Shown: positions 42,025 through 50,666 of the stretch, piece by piece
Position numbering within the stretch: the first letter of the stretch is position 1
Layout of the letters: each line of letters opens with the position of its first letter
Assembly (NCBI GenBank): GCA_009360345.1
Contig: SPDP01000006.1
Location: forward strand, 186,001 to 250,000
Length of the DNA: 64,000 nt
Direction of reading: 5' to 3'
DNA from: Alcaligenaceae bacterium SAGV5
GTDB lineage: Bacteria; Pseudomonadota; Gammaproteobacteria; Burkholderiales; Burkholderiaceae_B
Program-made: the position numbers and the translations under genes
Notes under the pieces: generated by a model
Told to the model about the DNA's origin: nothing
Seen by the model: the letters and a program-made list of their open reading frames with translations, nothing else
The model's database searches: none

Positions 42025-44445
42025 CTACCGGAACAATCCCTTGAGCCGGTCCTTGACCTTGCCGCGCAGCTTGTCGCCCGGTTCGGACGGCTCGATGCCC
42101 AGCTCTTCCTTGAGTTTGTTCCTGACGGTGTTCTTGAGCACGTCGGTGGCGACCTTGCTCCACTGGATCGTATAGGACGGCGCGGCGAAGGGGCCGGCCA
42201 CGTGGACCGGCACGGTGACATTGCGCAGGTCCGCGAGGTCCTTGCCGTCCTGCCCGGTGGAAGTGTTCACCACGGTGACCAGCGCCACCAGGTCGAAGCG
42301 TTCACCGGGGATGTCGATGCGGGCCGGCTCGCCTTCCGACACGCGCAGCAACGGCGCCTTGATGGCCAGGCTGCGCAGGGTCCCGATACCACTGGCGAAC
42401 ACCAGTTGGGCCTGGAGCTCGGAGAAATCGGTCTGCAGCGTGTCCTGGTGCTGCCTGGCATCGTCCTTGCGCGCCGACAGCAGCGAGTGGAACTCGCGCA
42501 GGGACTGGGCGATATTCACCCCCTTGACCGCGCCGTCGCGCACCGCAAGGCTGGCCGTGCCGTTCAGCCCGCGCTTCATCTGCCCCACGGTCTTGCCAGT
42601 CGCGGTCAGGTTGAGCGCGACGGTCGCCCGGCCGATCAGCCCGTCCTTGTGCCCCAGGTCCGACAGCAGCGGCTGCAGCGACACGTTGGTGAGCGTGGGC
42701 GCGAGGCCGATGCGATTCGTGGCCGCGTCCGCGAAGACGCTGCCGGACAGCGAACCGCCGTACAGCGAGGCCTTCAGGCCGCTCACGTCGGCCCGCCCCC
42801 TGGCCACGCGCACCGAGGCGGACACGTTGCCGGCCTTGAGTCCCCGGGCGACCAGGCTGCCGATCTTGATGGTCCCGCTGGCCGTGATGTCCTCCAGCGC
42901 GGACAGCTTCACCGGCGGATCCGCCGGGACACGGGCACCGCCGGCCCCCGCGGGCCCTCCCGGCCGGGCCGCGGGCAGCAGCTTGTCCAGGTCCAGCGCA
43001 TCGGCGGCGATCGAGAAGACGATGCGCGGCTCGTCGAACTGCGAGATGTCGGCCGTGGCATTGAACGCACCGCCCTCGATGGTGGCATCGAGCCTGGCCA
43101 CCGCGTGTTCCTTCTCGAAATTGGCGCGCAGGTTGCCCTTGATGGGAATCGCCATTTGCCTGGCGGGAAGCGCGGGGTCCTGGATATCGAGCTGGCCCGC
43201 CAACTGAGGCAGCGACACTTTCCTGCGGGACAGGCTGGCCAGGACCGGCGATGCGCTGGAGAACCGGACCACGCGATCGCCTTCCTTAAGTTCTCCGTCG
43301 AGCGCCAGGCGTTCGATGGAGAGCTTGTCCGCGGTGCCGGACAGGCCCGACAAGGCGAGGCGCAGGTCCAGGTCCCGCTTGCCGTCCACGCTCACCCGGG
43401 CGGTCAGCGCCTCGCCCTGGGCGGATGTCGGCGAGACATGCAGCGCCGGCGCGGATAGCGACAGTTCGAAAGGATCGGCTCCCAGCTTGCCCTGCGCGGA
43501 CAACGACAGTTTCTCGACCTGGACCCGGCCCTCGGCCACCCCGGCGTTCAGGCGCGGGGCTTCCAGGCGCAGATCCACGCCGCTCAAGGGCCGGCTGCCA
43601 GCCACGTCGCCCTGGAAGGCGATGGAGACCCCCGAGGCGTCGATGGCCTGGCGCAGGCCGTCGTAGGCGATGTCGCCCTGCGCCGTCAACGCGGTGGCCC
43701 GTATCGAGGGCAGCACGCCGGTGGCCTTCAGGTCGAAGCCCTTGGCCGAGAAAAACTGCCGCTCGGGATCCACCGTCAACCGCCCCTGGACCTGGACCGT
43801 GGCATCCACGCGCGGGCTCTGCCCCAGCACCCGGGCCGACAGATCCATGTCGAACGGCACGCGGGGCGCCACCCGCCCCGTGGTGGCGGACAACCGCTCC
43901 ACCCGCATCGAGGTGCCTTTCATGTAGTCGCGCAGCGCCAGTTCGCCGCCGCTGAACTCGATGCCGGCCACGTCGAACGACAAGGGCCGGCCCCCGGCAT
44001 CCAGCTCCCCGCCGCCCGGCTGGCCAGGCTGGCCCGGCGCCTTGGGCGCGGGTCCCAGCAGATCCTCGAAATTCAACTTGCCGTTCTGGTAGCGCACCAC
44101 GTTGGCCTTGAGCCCGACCACCCTGACGCGATCGACCACGATACGGCCGGACAACAGCGGCAGCACCGCCACCGATACCCGCGCGGTGTCCACCGCCGCG
44201 AAGATCTGGGTGGAGCGCGGCTCGGACAGCGACAGCTTCTCGATCTCCACGCCCAGGTTGGGGAAGACGCTGAACCGGACGTTGCCATCCATGCGCAAGG
44301 TACGGTCGTAGCGCTTCTTGACCGCGTCGGCGACGGGACCCTTGTAGTGATTGGGATCGACCAGCAACACCAGGGCCGCCAGTCCGATGGCCGCCACGGC
44401 GAGCAGGGCCGCCGCACCGATCGCGATGCGCTTGAACCACCGCAT
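42025..44445 (-). CDS. AsmA-family protein
   Basis: An 806-residue envelope protein. The N-terminus has a single membrane anchor (IGAAALLAVAAIGLAALVLL, about residues 9-28) followed by the AsmA signature DPNHYKGPVADAVKKRYDRT and NVRFSVFPNLGVEIEKLSLS. The long periplasmic part is beta-rich and ends with an AsmA C-terminal domain (VGQMKRGLNGTASLAVRDGA). AsmA-like proteins form repeating beta-groove structures implicated in phospholipid transport to the outer membrane. The start at 44445 has GGAG nine bases upstream; longer frames upstream are not coding. Confidence 0.9.
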   Translation of the reverse strand: MRWFKRIAIGAAALLAVAAIGLAALVLLVDPNHYKGPVADAVKKRYDRTLRMDGNVRFSVFPNLGVEIEKLSLSEPRSTQIFAAVDTARVSVAVLPLLSGRIVVDRVRVVGLKANVVRYQNGKLNFEDLLGPAPKAPGQPGQPGGGELDAGGRPLSFDVAGIEFSGGELALRDYMKGTSMRVERLSATTGRVAPRVPFDMDLSARVLGQSPRVDATVQVQGRLTVDPERQFFSAKGFDLKATGVLPSIRATALTAQGDIAYDGLRQAIDASGVSIAFQGDVAGSRPLSGVDLRLEAPRLNAGVAEGRVQVEKLSLSAQGKLGADPFELSLSAPALHVSPTSAQGEALTARVSVDGKRDLDLRLALSGLSGTADKLSIERLALDGELKEGDRVVRFSSASPVLASLSRRKVSLPQLAGQLDIQDPALPARQMAIPIKGNLRANFEKEHAVARLDATIEGGAFNATADISQFDEPRIVFSIAADALDLDKLLPAARPGGPAGAGGARVPADPPVKLSALEDITASGTIKIGSLVARGLKAGNVSASVRVARGRADVSGLKASLYGGSLSGSVFADAATNRIGLAPTLTNVSLQPLLSDLGHKDGLIGRATVALNLTATGKTVGQMKRGLNGTASLAVRDGAVKGVNIAQSLREFHSLLSARKDDARQHQDTLQTDFSELQAQLVFASGIGTLRSLAIKAPLLRVSEGEPARIDIPGERFDLVALVTVVNTSTGQDGKDLADLRNVTVPVHVAGPFAAPSYTIQWSKVATDVLKNTVRNKLKEELGIEPSEPGDKLRGKVKDRLKGLFR

Positions 44446-44540
44446 TGAATACGTCTCCGAAAATCCTGGATGGCCGGCGTGCCGCTGCCGGTTCCGCGAC
44501 TGTACCTCCAGGGGAACTATATGATAACTGTCCCCTCCTA

Positions 44541-44610
44541 CGCGCTGCGCGCGCCCCCCCGGGGGGCGGCACCGGCGGACCGGCAAGGCCGGATCCGCCG
44601 TGCCCTGGGA
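44541..44610. repeat. Intergenic hairpin-forming repeat, copy 1
   Basis: GC-rich element with inner inverted repeat (GGCACCGGCGGACCGGC against GCCGGATCCGCCGTGCC). It shares 21 identical bases (44588-44608) with an element at 46663-46683, and both have a CGCGCGCCC-type lead-in. It lies between asmA and pirin. Confidence 0.7.
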
Positions 44611-44634
44611 ACAAACTGCACAGGGAGTACTGAC

Positions 44635-45516
44635 ATGACAGCTGGACATTCCGGTATCGAACGCATCGAGTCGCGCACGGCGCAGATCGGAGGCGGCATC
44701 AGTGTGGATCGGGTGTTGCCGGTGCGGCAGCGCCGGCGCATCGGAGCCTGGTGTTTCCTGGACCATGCCGGCCCCGCCCGGTTCGAGCCGGGCGAAGGGA
44801 TGCTGGTCGAGGCGCATCCCCACATCGGCCTGCAGACTTTCACCTGGCTGATCGAGGGCGAAGCCCTGCACCGCGACAGCCTGGGCAACGAGCAGATTCT
44901 GCGCCCGGGGCAGGTCAACCTGATGACGGCCGGCATCGGCATCAGCCACACCGAGGAATCCCTGCCCGACCAGCGCGTGCTGCACGCCGCCCAGCTCTGG
45001 ATCGCGCTGCCCCCCGGCAAGCAGGAAATGCCCCCGGCGTTCGATCACTATCCCGACCTGCCCCGCTGGTCGGAAGCCGGCCTGGATTTCACCTTGCTGG
45101 CCGGCTCCCACGCCGGGCGCACGGCGCCGACCCGCGTCCATACGCCGCTGGTGGGCATGGACCTGCAAAGCCCGGTGGCGGCGACGCTGCGCCTGGCGCT
45201 GGAACCCGCCTTCGAACATGGCCTGCTCGTGCTGGAAGGCGCGGCGAACGTCGAGGGTGAACGCTTCGGTCCGAACGAGCTCGCCTACGTCCCCACTGGC
45301 CGGGAAGGGCTGGACCTGTCGGCCGAGGCCGGTAGCCGCCTGCTGCTGATCGGCGGTGAACCGCCCACCGACGACATCACCATCTGGTGGAACTTCGTCG
45401 GCAGCAAGTCCGCCATCGCCCAGGCCCAGCGCGACTGGGAAGCGCGCAGTCCGCGCTTCGGCCCGGTCAAGGGCTACGAAGACCGGCGGCTGGTCGCGCC
45501 GCCCGTGCCCTGGTAG
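44635..45516 (+). CDS. Pirin-family protein
   Basis: A 293-residue bicupin. The N-terminal metal site is visible as HPHIGLQTFTWLIEGE plus GIGISHTEE, giving the three His and one Glu of pirin. The C-terminal pirin domain contains the GEPPTDDITIWWNFVGSKSA-type segment. Bacterial pirins include quercetinase-like dioxygenases and proteins modulating pyruvate metabolism; which applies here is unclear. It diverges from asmA with the repeat between. Confidence 0.9.
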   Translation: MTAGHSGIERIESRTAQIGGGISVDRVLPVRQRRRIGAWCFLDHAGPARFEPGEGMLVEAHPHIGLQTFTWLIEGEALHRDSLGNEQILRPGQVNLMTAGIGISHTEESLPDQRVLHAAQLWIALPPGKQEMPPAFDHYPDLPRWSEAGLDFTLLAGSHAGRTAPTRVHTPLVGMDLQSPVAATLRLALEPAFEHGLLVLEGAANVEGERFGPNELAYVPTGREGLDLSAEAGSRLLLIGGEPPTDDITIWWNFVGSKSAIAQAQRDWEARSPRFGPVKGYEDRRLVAPPVPW

Positions 45517-45635
45517 GTTTTCGCTGGGCGGAAACTCGGAAAATCCGGCTTGTGATCGGTCTTCCCGCGGTGTCTAGTATGCATGGCGCGCCTCGCAGGC
45601 GCGCCATGTCCTCACAAGAACATCCGGAGACCCTC

Positions 45636-46613
45636 ATGCGCGTCCTCGCACTCGGACGGCTCGCCGCCACCCTGGCCGCTGCGCTTGCACTGTGCCCCCC
45701 GGCCCTGGCGGCCGACTACCCTTCCCAGCCCGTCACCTTCGTGGTCGGCTACACCCCCGGCGGCGCGATCGACCAGTCCGCCCGCCTGATCGCCAGTGAA
45801 CTCGCCAAACGCTGGAAACAGTCGGTCATCGTCGACAACAAGCCCGGCGCCAACGCCACGATCGCCGCCACCGCGGTGGCGAACGCCAGGCCGGACGGCT
45901 ACACGCTGCTGGTGGCCGCCAGCAGCCACAACCTGAACAAGTTCGTGAACAAGAACCTGCGCTACGACGTGGAGAAATCGTTCACGCCGGTCGCCTTGAC
46001 CGTCGAAGTGCCCAACGTGCTCGTGGTGAACGCGGGGTCGCCCTACCGCGACCTGGGCCAGTTGCTGGCCGCGCTGCGCGAGAAGAAAAAACAGTTCAGC
46101 TACAGCTCCCAGGGTATAGGCGGCGTGCCGCATCTGGCGGGAGAGCTGTTCAAGATCCGCACCGGCACCGACATCCTGCACGTCCCCTACAAGGGCGCCG
46201 CGCAGGGCATGACCGACCTGATGGGCGGCGTGGTGGACATGTCCTTCCCCACCCCGGGCTCGGCCATGGGCTACATCAACCAGGGCAAGCTGCGGGCGCT
46301 GGCCGTGGCCTCCAACGAGCGGCTGGCGCAGCTGAAGGACGTTCCCACCTTCGCCGAGGCCGGCGTGCCCGACTACCTGATCAGCACCTGGCACGGCCTG
46401 CTGGCCCCCGCGGGCACCCCTCCCGCCGTGGTGGCAAAGATCAACGCCGACGTCGCCGACATCCTGCGCGACCCCGCCGTGCAACGGGCGATGGAAGCGC
46501 AGGGCAACCTCGCGGCCAAGCCGCTGACGGCCGAGGAGTTCCGCGCCAAGCTGTCCCGCGAGCTGTCGGTCTACGGCGACATCGCCTCGCGGATAGACCT
46601 GTCGGGTGGCTGA
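45636..46613 (+). CDS. Bug-family tripartite tricarboxylate transporter substrate-binding protein
   Basis: A 325-residue binding protein. The signal peptide covers about residues 1-25 (RLAATLAAALALCPPALAAD). The mature part begins YPSQPVTFVVGYTPGGAIDQ, then KPGANATIAATAVANARPDG. The ATG at 45636 has CGGAGA six bases upstream; an upstream in-frame ATG at 45606 would add a non-signal leader. It stands alone between pirin and an AraC-type gene, so its substrate cannot be guessed from context. Confidence 0.9.
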   Translation: MRVLALGRLAATLAAALALCPPALAADYPSQPVTFVVGYTPGGAIDQSARLIASELAKRWKQSVIVDNKPGANATIAATAVANARPDGYTLLVAASSHNLNKFVNKNLRYDVEKSFTPVALTVEVPNVLVVNAGSPYRDLGQLLAALREKKKQFSYSSQGIGGVPHLAGELFKIRTGTDILHVPYKGAAQGMTDLMGGVVDMSFPTPGSAMGYINQGKLRALAVASNERLAQLKDVPTFAEAGVPDYLISTWHGLLAPAGTPPAVVAKINADVADILRDPAVQRAMEAQGNLAAKPLTAEEFRAKLSRELSVYGDIASRIDLSGG

Positions 46614-46684
46614 CCCCCTGCGCGCTTGCGCGCGCCCGCCCCAGGCGGACGGCACGGGCGGAGCCGGATCCGCCGTGCCCTGGA
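46614..46684. repeat. Intergenic hairpin-forming repeat, copy 2
   Basis: Second copy of the element at 44541-44610, sharing 21 identical bases (46663-46683) and a similar inverted repeat (GGCACGGGCGGAGCCGGATC against CGCCGTGCC). It lies between a convergent Bug gene and AraC gene and may act as a bidirectional terminator. Confidence 0.7.
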
Positions 46685-46691
46685 CCGCGGA

Positions 46692-47540
46692 TCAGGCTTT
46701 GTCGGCCAGCAGCAGGTAGATGCGGGTCTTCAGGTCGGATGGCGGGGTGGTCTTCGGGTCGTTCACGTATTCCTCGAACACGGGGAAATCGGCGGGCTGT
46801 TCGCCGCTGGCCGGCAGCCAGCCGCCGAACAGCCAGGCATAGGCCGACTCCAGCTCGCTGTACGGCCCCGTGTGTTCGAGTACCGCGCAGCGGCCGGCGG
46901 GCAGGTCCAGGCGGTGCAGGGGCACGTCCAGCGCGATGCCGGGCGGCACCTCCAGCCCGGCTTCGCTGCGCAGGTCCGGCGTGGCCACCTGCTCGGGATC
47001 GTCGTAGTACACGCCGAAGCTGCGCGCCTCGCTCCGCAGCAGTTGGCGGCCGCCCGCCAGCATGGACAGGCGGTCGAAGGTGGCGCCTATCTGGAGATAG
47101 TCGCCGGCGTGGGGCAGGGCCGCCAGGGAAAGACCAGGAAACGATTCGATCTGCACGGGATACATCGTGAGCTCCTTGCTGCGGTAGATGACGTCGGGAG
47201 AACGGTCCTCGCGATATCGCCCGGGCGGCATGCCGAAGGCCGCGCCGAAAGCCCGGCTGAACGCGGCGGTCGAGCCATAGCCCGCCCGCCGCGCGACCTG
47301 GTCCAGCGTGCGGCCGCCCCGGCGCAATTCCGCCGAGGCCCGCATCAGCCGGACCCGCTGCGCCGTGGCCGCCACGGTCTCGCCCAGCATGGCGCGATAG
47401 ACCCGGTGGAAGTGATACGGCGACAGGCAGGCCAGCCCGGCCAGGTGATGCAGGTCGGCATCCTGGTCCGGATGCGCGGCCAGCCAGGCCAGGACCGGTT
47501 CCAGGCGGCGCTCGTAGTGGCTGCGTGTTTGCGATTTCAT
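46692..47540 (-). CDS. AraC-family regulator with GyrI-like ligand domain
   Basis: A 282-residue protein. An AraC HTH is at the N-terminus (LHHLAGLACLSPYHFHRVYR and LDQVARRAGYGSTAAFSRAF, about residues 30-105). A GyrI/Rob-like effector-binding domain follows (about 125-282, with ALPHAGDYLQIGATFDRL and YDDPEQVATPDLRSEAGLEV). This fusion resembles SbmC/Rob-type regulators that bind small amphipathic ligands. The ATG at 47540 has GGAGG upstream. It diverges from the MazG-like gene. Confidence 0.85.
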   Translation of the reverse strand: MKSQTRSHYERRLEPVLAWLAAHPDQDADLHHLAGLACLSPYHFHRVYRAMLGETVAATAQRVRLMRASAELRRGGRTLDQVARRAGYGSTAAFSRAFGAAFGMPPGRYREDRSPDVIYRSKELTMYPVQIESFPGLSLAALPHAGDYLQIGATFDRLSMLAGGRQLLRSEARSFGVYYDDPEQVATPDLRSEAGLEVPPGIALDVPLHRLDLPAGRCAVLEHTGPYSELESAYAWLFGGWLPASGEQPADFPVFEEYVNDPKTTPPSDLKTRIYLLLADKA

Positions 47541-47642
47541 GAGTACCTCCGGGTACAGACTGTACGGGCGGACGTATTGCGGATTTTGCGATTTTTGCAC
47601 CTGGCGGCCGGGGCTAGAATATAAGCGTCCCGCCCCCGAGGT

Positions 47643-48005
47643 ATGAACGTGTCCGACTTCGACAAGATCACGCGCGCCGTCCGGCGCTTCACCGAAGAAC
47701 GCAACTGGGACCAGTTCCACTCCCCCAAGAATCTCGCCATGGCGCTGAGCGGCGAAGCGGGCGAGCTCGTCTCCATTTTCCAGTGGATGACCGAAGAAGA
47801 GTCCAAGGAACTCAATCCCATCAAGTTGTCCGAGGCCGCCGACGAGATCGCGGATGTCCAGCTCTACCTGATCGCGCTGGCCGACAAACTGGATATCGAC
47901 ATCGGCCAGGCGGTGGAGCGCAAGATGATCAAGAATGCGATCAAGTATCCGCCCAAGGCTTTCTACGGCAGCTCCCGCAAGTACAACGAAAGCGACGAGA
48001 CCTGA
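47643..48005 (+). CDS. MazG-like nucleotide pyrophosphohydrolase
   Basis: A 120-residue all-alpha NTP pyrophosphatase of the RS21-C6/MazG-like group. Metal-binding acidic motifs are GEAGELVSIFQW (about residues 36-47) and EAADEIADVQLYLIALADKL (about 63-82), i.e. EXXE followed by EXXD. Such enzymes hydrolyse non-canonical dNTPs to the monophosphate and pyrophosphate. It precedes the deaminase by 12 bases, so both may serve nucleotide salvage. Confidence 0.85.
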   Translation: MNVSDFDKITRAVRRFTEERNWDQFHSPKNLAMALSGEAGELVSIFQWMTEEESKELNPIKLSEAADEIADVQLYLIALADKLDIDIGQAVERKMIKNAIKYPPKAFYGSSRKYNESDET

Positions 48006-48017
48006 AAGGCGACCGCC

Positions 48018-49058
48018 ATGACTGCGTCCAGTACCGTGCCCCCGTCCCGCCTCGCGGCGCTGCTGCAGGCCATGCCCAAGGCTGAACTGCACCTGCACAT
48101 CGAAGGGACCCTGGAACCCGAGCTGATCTTCGCGCTGGCGCGGCGCAACGGCCTCGACCTGCCCTACCCCGACATCGACAGCCTGCGCCGGGCCTATGCG
48201 TTCCAGGATCTGCAAAGCTTCCTGGATCTGTACTACGCGGGCGCCGCCGTACTTCAGCGCGAAGAAGACTTCTACGACATGGCCATGGCCTATTTCCGGC
48301 GCGCCGCCGCGGACAACGTCGTGCATGCGGAGATTTTCTTCGATCCGCAGACGCACACGGTGCGAGGCGTGGAGTTCGGCACGGTCATCGCGGGCCTGGA
48401 CCGCGCGCGCCGCGATGCCCGCGACACGCTGGGCGTGAGCAGCGAACTGATCATGTGCTTCCTGCGCCACCTGCCCCAGGAGTCGGCCTTCGAGACGCTG
48501 GCGGCGGCGCTGCCGTACCGGGACCATATCCTGGGCGTGGGCCTGGACAGCGGGGAAGTCGGTAACCCGCCCGGGAAATTCACCGAGGTATTCCAGCGTT
48601 GCCGCGAACTGGGATGGCATGCCGTCGCCCATGCCGGCGAAGAAGGCCCGGCATCCTATATCTGGAGCGCATTGCGCGACCTGAAGGCCGAGCGCATCGA
48701 TCACGGCGTACGCTGCCTGGACGATCCGCGGCTGGTCGCCCACCTGGCCGAACACCGGATTCCGCTGACCGTCTGCCCGCTGTCCAACGTCATGCTGAAG
48801 GTCTACCCCCGCATGGAACAGCACTCCCTCGCGCGGTTGCTGGACGCCGGGCTGTGCGTGACGGTGAACTCGGATGATCCGGCCTATTTCGGCGGCTACG
48901 TGAACCGGAACTACCTGGCCTGCTTCGAGGCCCTGCCCGAACTGGGCACGCGCGAAGCGTACCGGCTGGCCCGCAACAGCCTCGACGCGAGCTTCGCGCC
49001 CGAGGCGGACAAGCTGGCCTGGCGGAAAAGGCTGGACGCCCTGTTCGGGACCGCCTAG
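48018..49058 (+). CDS. Adenine/adenosine deaminase family protein
   Basis: A 346-residue metal-dependent amidohydrolase. Zinc motif HLHIEGT near the N-terminus, catalytic HAGEEGPASYIWSA, the DHGVRCLDD segment, and NSDDPAYFGGY supply the zinc ligands and catalytic residues. The loop CPLSNVMLKVY is the form seen in adenine deaminases of this fold rather than in true adenosine deaminases, so adenine to hypoxanthine is my first choice. It is co-directional with the MazG-like gene. Confidence 0.85.
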   Translation: MTASSTVPPSRLAALLQAMPKAELHLHIEGTLEPELIFALARRNGLDLPYPDIDSLRRAYAFQDLQSFLDLYYAGAAVLQREEDFYDMAMAYFRRAAADNVVHAEIFFDPQTHTVRGVEFGTVIAGLDRARRDARDTLGVSSELIMCFLRHLPQESAFETLAAALPYRDHILGVGLDSGEVGNPPGKFTEVFQRCRELGWHAVAHAGEEGPASYIWSALRDLKAERIDHGVRCLDDPRLVAHLAEHRIPLTVCPLSNVMLKVYPRMEQHSLARLLDAGLCVTVNSDDPAYFGGYVNRNYLACFEALPELGTREAYRLARNSLDASFAPEADKLAWRKRLDALFGTA

Positions 49059-49075
49059 AGCCGCCGATCGACTCC

Positions 49076-50011
49076 ATGGATCTCAAGCAATTACGCGCCT
49101 TCCTCACTGTCGCGGAAACCGGCAACATGACGCGCGCCGCCGACATCCTGCATCTGGTCCAGCCCGCCATTTCCCGTCACATCCGCCTCCTGGAGGAAGA
49201 GCTCGGCGCCCCCCTGTTCGAGCGGGAGCGCTATGGCATGGTCCTGACGGAAACCGGGCACACCCTGGTCGGCTACGCGCGGCGGGCGATGCTGGAGCTG
49301 GACCGGGCCCGGGCGGAAATCGGCAGCACGGCCGTGGCAGGCGTAAACGGCCTGGTGACCTTGGGCCTGCTGCCCAGCACCGTCGACATGCTCTCCGGTC
49401 CATTGGTGACGGCGCTGGCTTCCCGCCATCCCGGCATCCAGATCCGCCTTGCGGTCGGGTATGCGGGCACGCTGCTGCAGTGGCTGGAGACCGGGGAAGT
49501 CGATGCCGCGCTGCTTTACGGCGCGGAGCGTTCCACCGACATCCACACCATGCGGCTGGTCGAGGAGCCGCTATGGGTGATCGGCCCCGCCGAGGCCAGG
49601 CTGCGCAAGAACAAACCCATGGCATTGGCCCGGCTGGCGCAGAGCCGGGTCGTTCTGCCCAGTGCCCCGCACGGCATCCGCACGCTGGTGGAGCACGCCT
49701 GCGCCGTTGCCCAGGTCACGCTCGACATTTCGGCGGAGACAAACGCGCTGAGCGTGCAGCGAGCGCTCGTGCTTGGCGGACACGGGCTGACCATTCTTCC
49801 TCCCATTGCCGTGGCCGACGATTTGCGGGCGCACCGCCTGTCCGGGGCGCCGCTGGCGGACCCCGCCATTTCGCGCACCATCGTCCTGGGATTGCCCGCC
49901 AACCGGGCGACGGCCCGGCACGTGCGGCGAACCGTCGAGTTGCTGATCCAGACCACCCGCCATGTCATCGAGTCCGGCGTCTGGCTGGAGGGGAGATGGC
50001 TGGGCGATTGA
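49076..50011 (+). CDS. LysR-family transcriptional regulator
   Basis: A 311-residue LysR protein. The HTH is at residues 1-60 (MDLKQLRAFLTVAETGNMTR, then AADILHLVQPAISRHIRLLE), followed by the effector domain (about 90-300, with VNGLVTLGLLPSTVDMLSGP). It lies upstream of the TPP-decarboxylase genes on the same strand, the usual place being divergent, so its target is less certain. The palindrome at 50054-50076 just downstream could be its site or that of the HutC regulator. Confidence 0.85.
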   Translation: MDLKQLRAFLTVAETGNMTRAADILHLVQPAISRHIRLLEEELGAPLFERERYGMVLTETGHTLVGYARRAMLELDRARAEIGSTAVAGVNGLVTLGLLPSTVDMLSGPLVTALASRHPGIQIRLAVGYAGTLLQWLETGEVDAALLYGAERSTDIHTMRLVEEPLWVIGPAEARLRKNKPMALARLAQSRVVLPSAPHGIRTLVEHACAVAQVTLDISAETNALSVQRALVLGGHGLTILPPIAVADDLRAHRLSGAPLADPAISRTIVLGLPANRATARHVRRTVELLIQTTRHVIESGVWLEGRWLGD

Positions 50012-50053
50012 CTGCCGGCACAGGCGCTCTCGATTGCGGCATGTGATCGTCAC

Positions 50054-50098
50054 ATCAAGAAATTCTATTTCTTGATCGAATGGATCAAATCATATGAT
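50054..50098 (+). promoter_or_regulatory. Palindromic operator and promoter before the TPP decarboxylase genes
   Basis: ATCAAGAAAT-TCT-ATTTCTTGAT (50054-50076) is a perfect 10-bp-arm palindrome. It overlaps a possible -35 (TTGATC at 50072) with TATGAT at 50093 as -10 (15-base spacing). A repressor bound here would block the promoter. This also argues that the ATG at 50094 is inside the -10 and not a start codon. Confidence 0.6.
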
Positions 50099-50129
50099 TT
50101 CTCGACCATTCAACTCGATCACTCGCCCG

Positions 50130-50666
50130 ATGAGCAATATCACCGCTGTGGCGCCTGCGTGGCAGGAAACCATCTTCAAGGTGTTGAAAGAAGGAGGCGT
50201 CAGGCAGATCGCCTACGTTCCCGACGCCGGACACTCGCACGTCATCCGGAGCGCGATCGCCGATCCGGACATCGAGGATGTGGTGCTCACCACCGAAGAA
50301 GAGGGCGTCGCCTTGTGCGGCGGCGCGTGGCTCGGCGGGCAGCGCGCGGTGCTGCTGATGCAGAGCAGCGGCGTGGGCAATTGTGTGAATATGTTTTCTC
50401 TCCTGCTGGCGGCCGACCTCCCTTTCTTCACCCTGGTGACCATGCGGGGCGAGTATGCCGAGTTCAATCCCTGGCAAGGCCCCATGGGCAGGGCCACGCC
50501 GGCCGCGCTCAAGATGATGGGCATCCATGTACTGCGCGTATCGAAGGCCGAGGAAGTTGAAGAGATCGTCAGCGCGGGGTTTGACGCGGCCTTCCTGGCG
50601 GGCGAGAGGGTTGCCGTGCTGCTGGGACAGGAACTGATCGGCCGCAAGAAATGGGAGCGCAAATGA
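50130..50666 (+). CDS. ThDP-binding decarboxylase, PYR (alpha) subunit, sulfopyruvate decarboxylase-like
   Basis: A 178-residue protein matching the N-terminal (PYR) domain of ThDP enzymes as a separate subunit, like ComD or phosphonopyruvate decarboxylase. The activating Glu is in VLTTEEEGVALCGGAWLGGQ. Also visible are LMQSSGVGNCVNMFSLLLAA and TMRGEYAEFNPWQGPMGRAT. It pairs with the PP subunit encoded next, overlapping by ATGA. A start at 50130 is preferred because the ATG at 50094 lies in the probable -10 hexamer. The substrate is some 3-substituted pyruvate or aryl glyoxylate; the aldehyde product would feed the adjacent dehydrogenase. Confidence 0.8.
   Translation: MSNITAVAPAWQETIFKVLKEGGVRQIAYVPDAGHSHVIRSAIADPDIEDVVLTTEEEGVALCGGAWLGGQRAVLLMQSSGVGNCVNMFSLLLAADLPFFTLVTMRGEYAEFNPWQGPMGRATPAALKMMGIHVLRVSKAEEVEEIVSAGFDAAFLAGERVAVLLGQELIGRKKWERK

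Noticed and set aside
40481..43458. Long frames on both strands in the 40.5-43.5 kb area (560 and 847 residues)
   Set aside because: Both are shadows of the ThDP enzyme, MOSC and AsmA genes; composition is repetitive and no family is recognisable.
42025..45219. A 1064-residue version of the AsmA protein
   Set aside because: The first 258 residues read antisense through pirin and have no membrane anchor. The MRWFKR start at 44445 has a ribosome site and places the anchor correctly.
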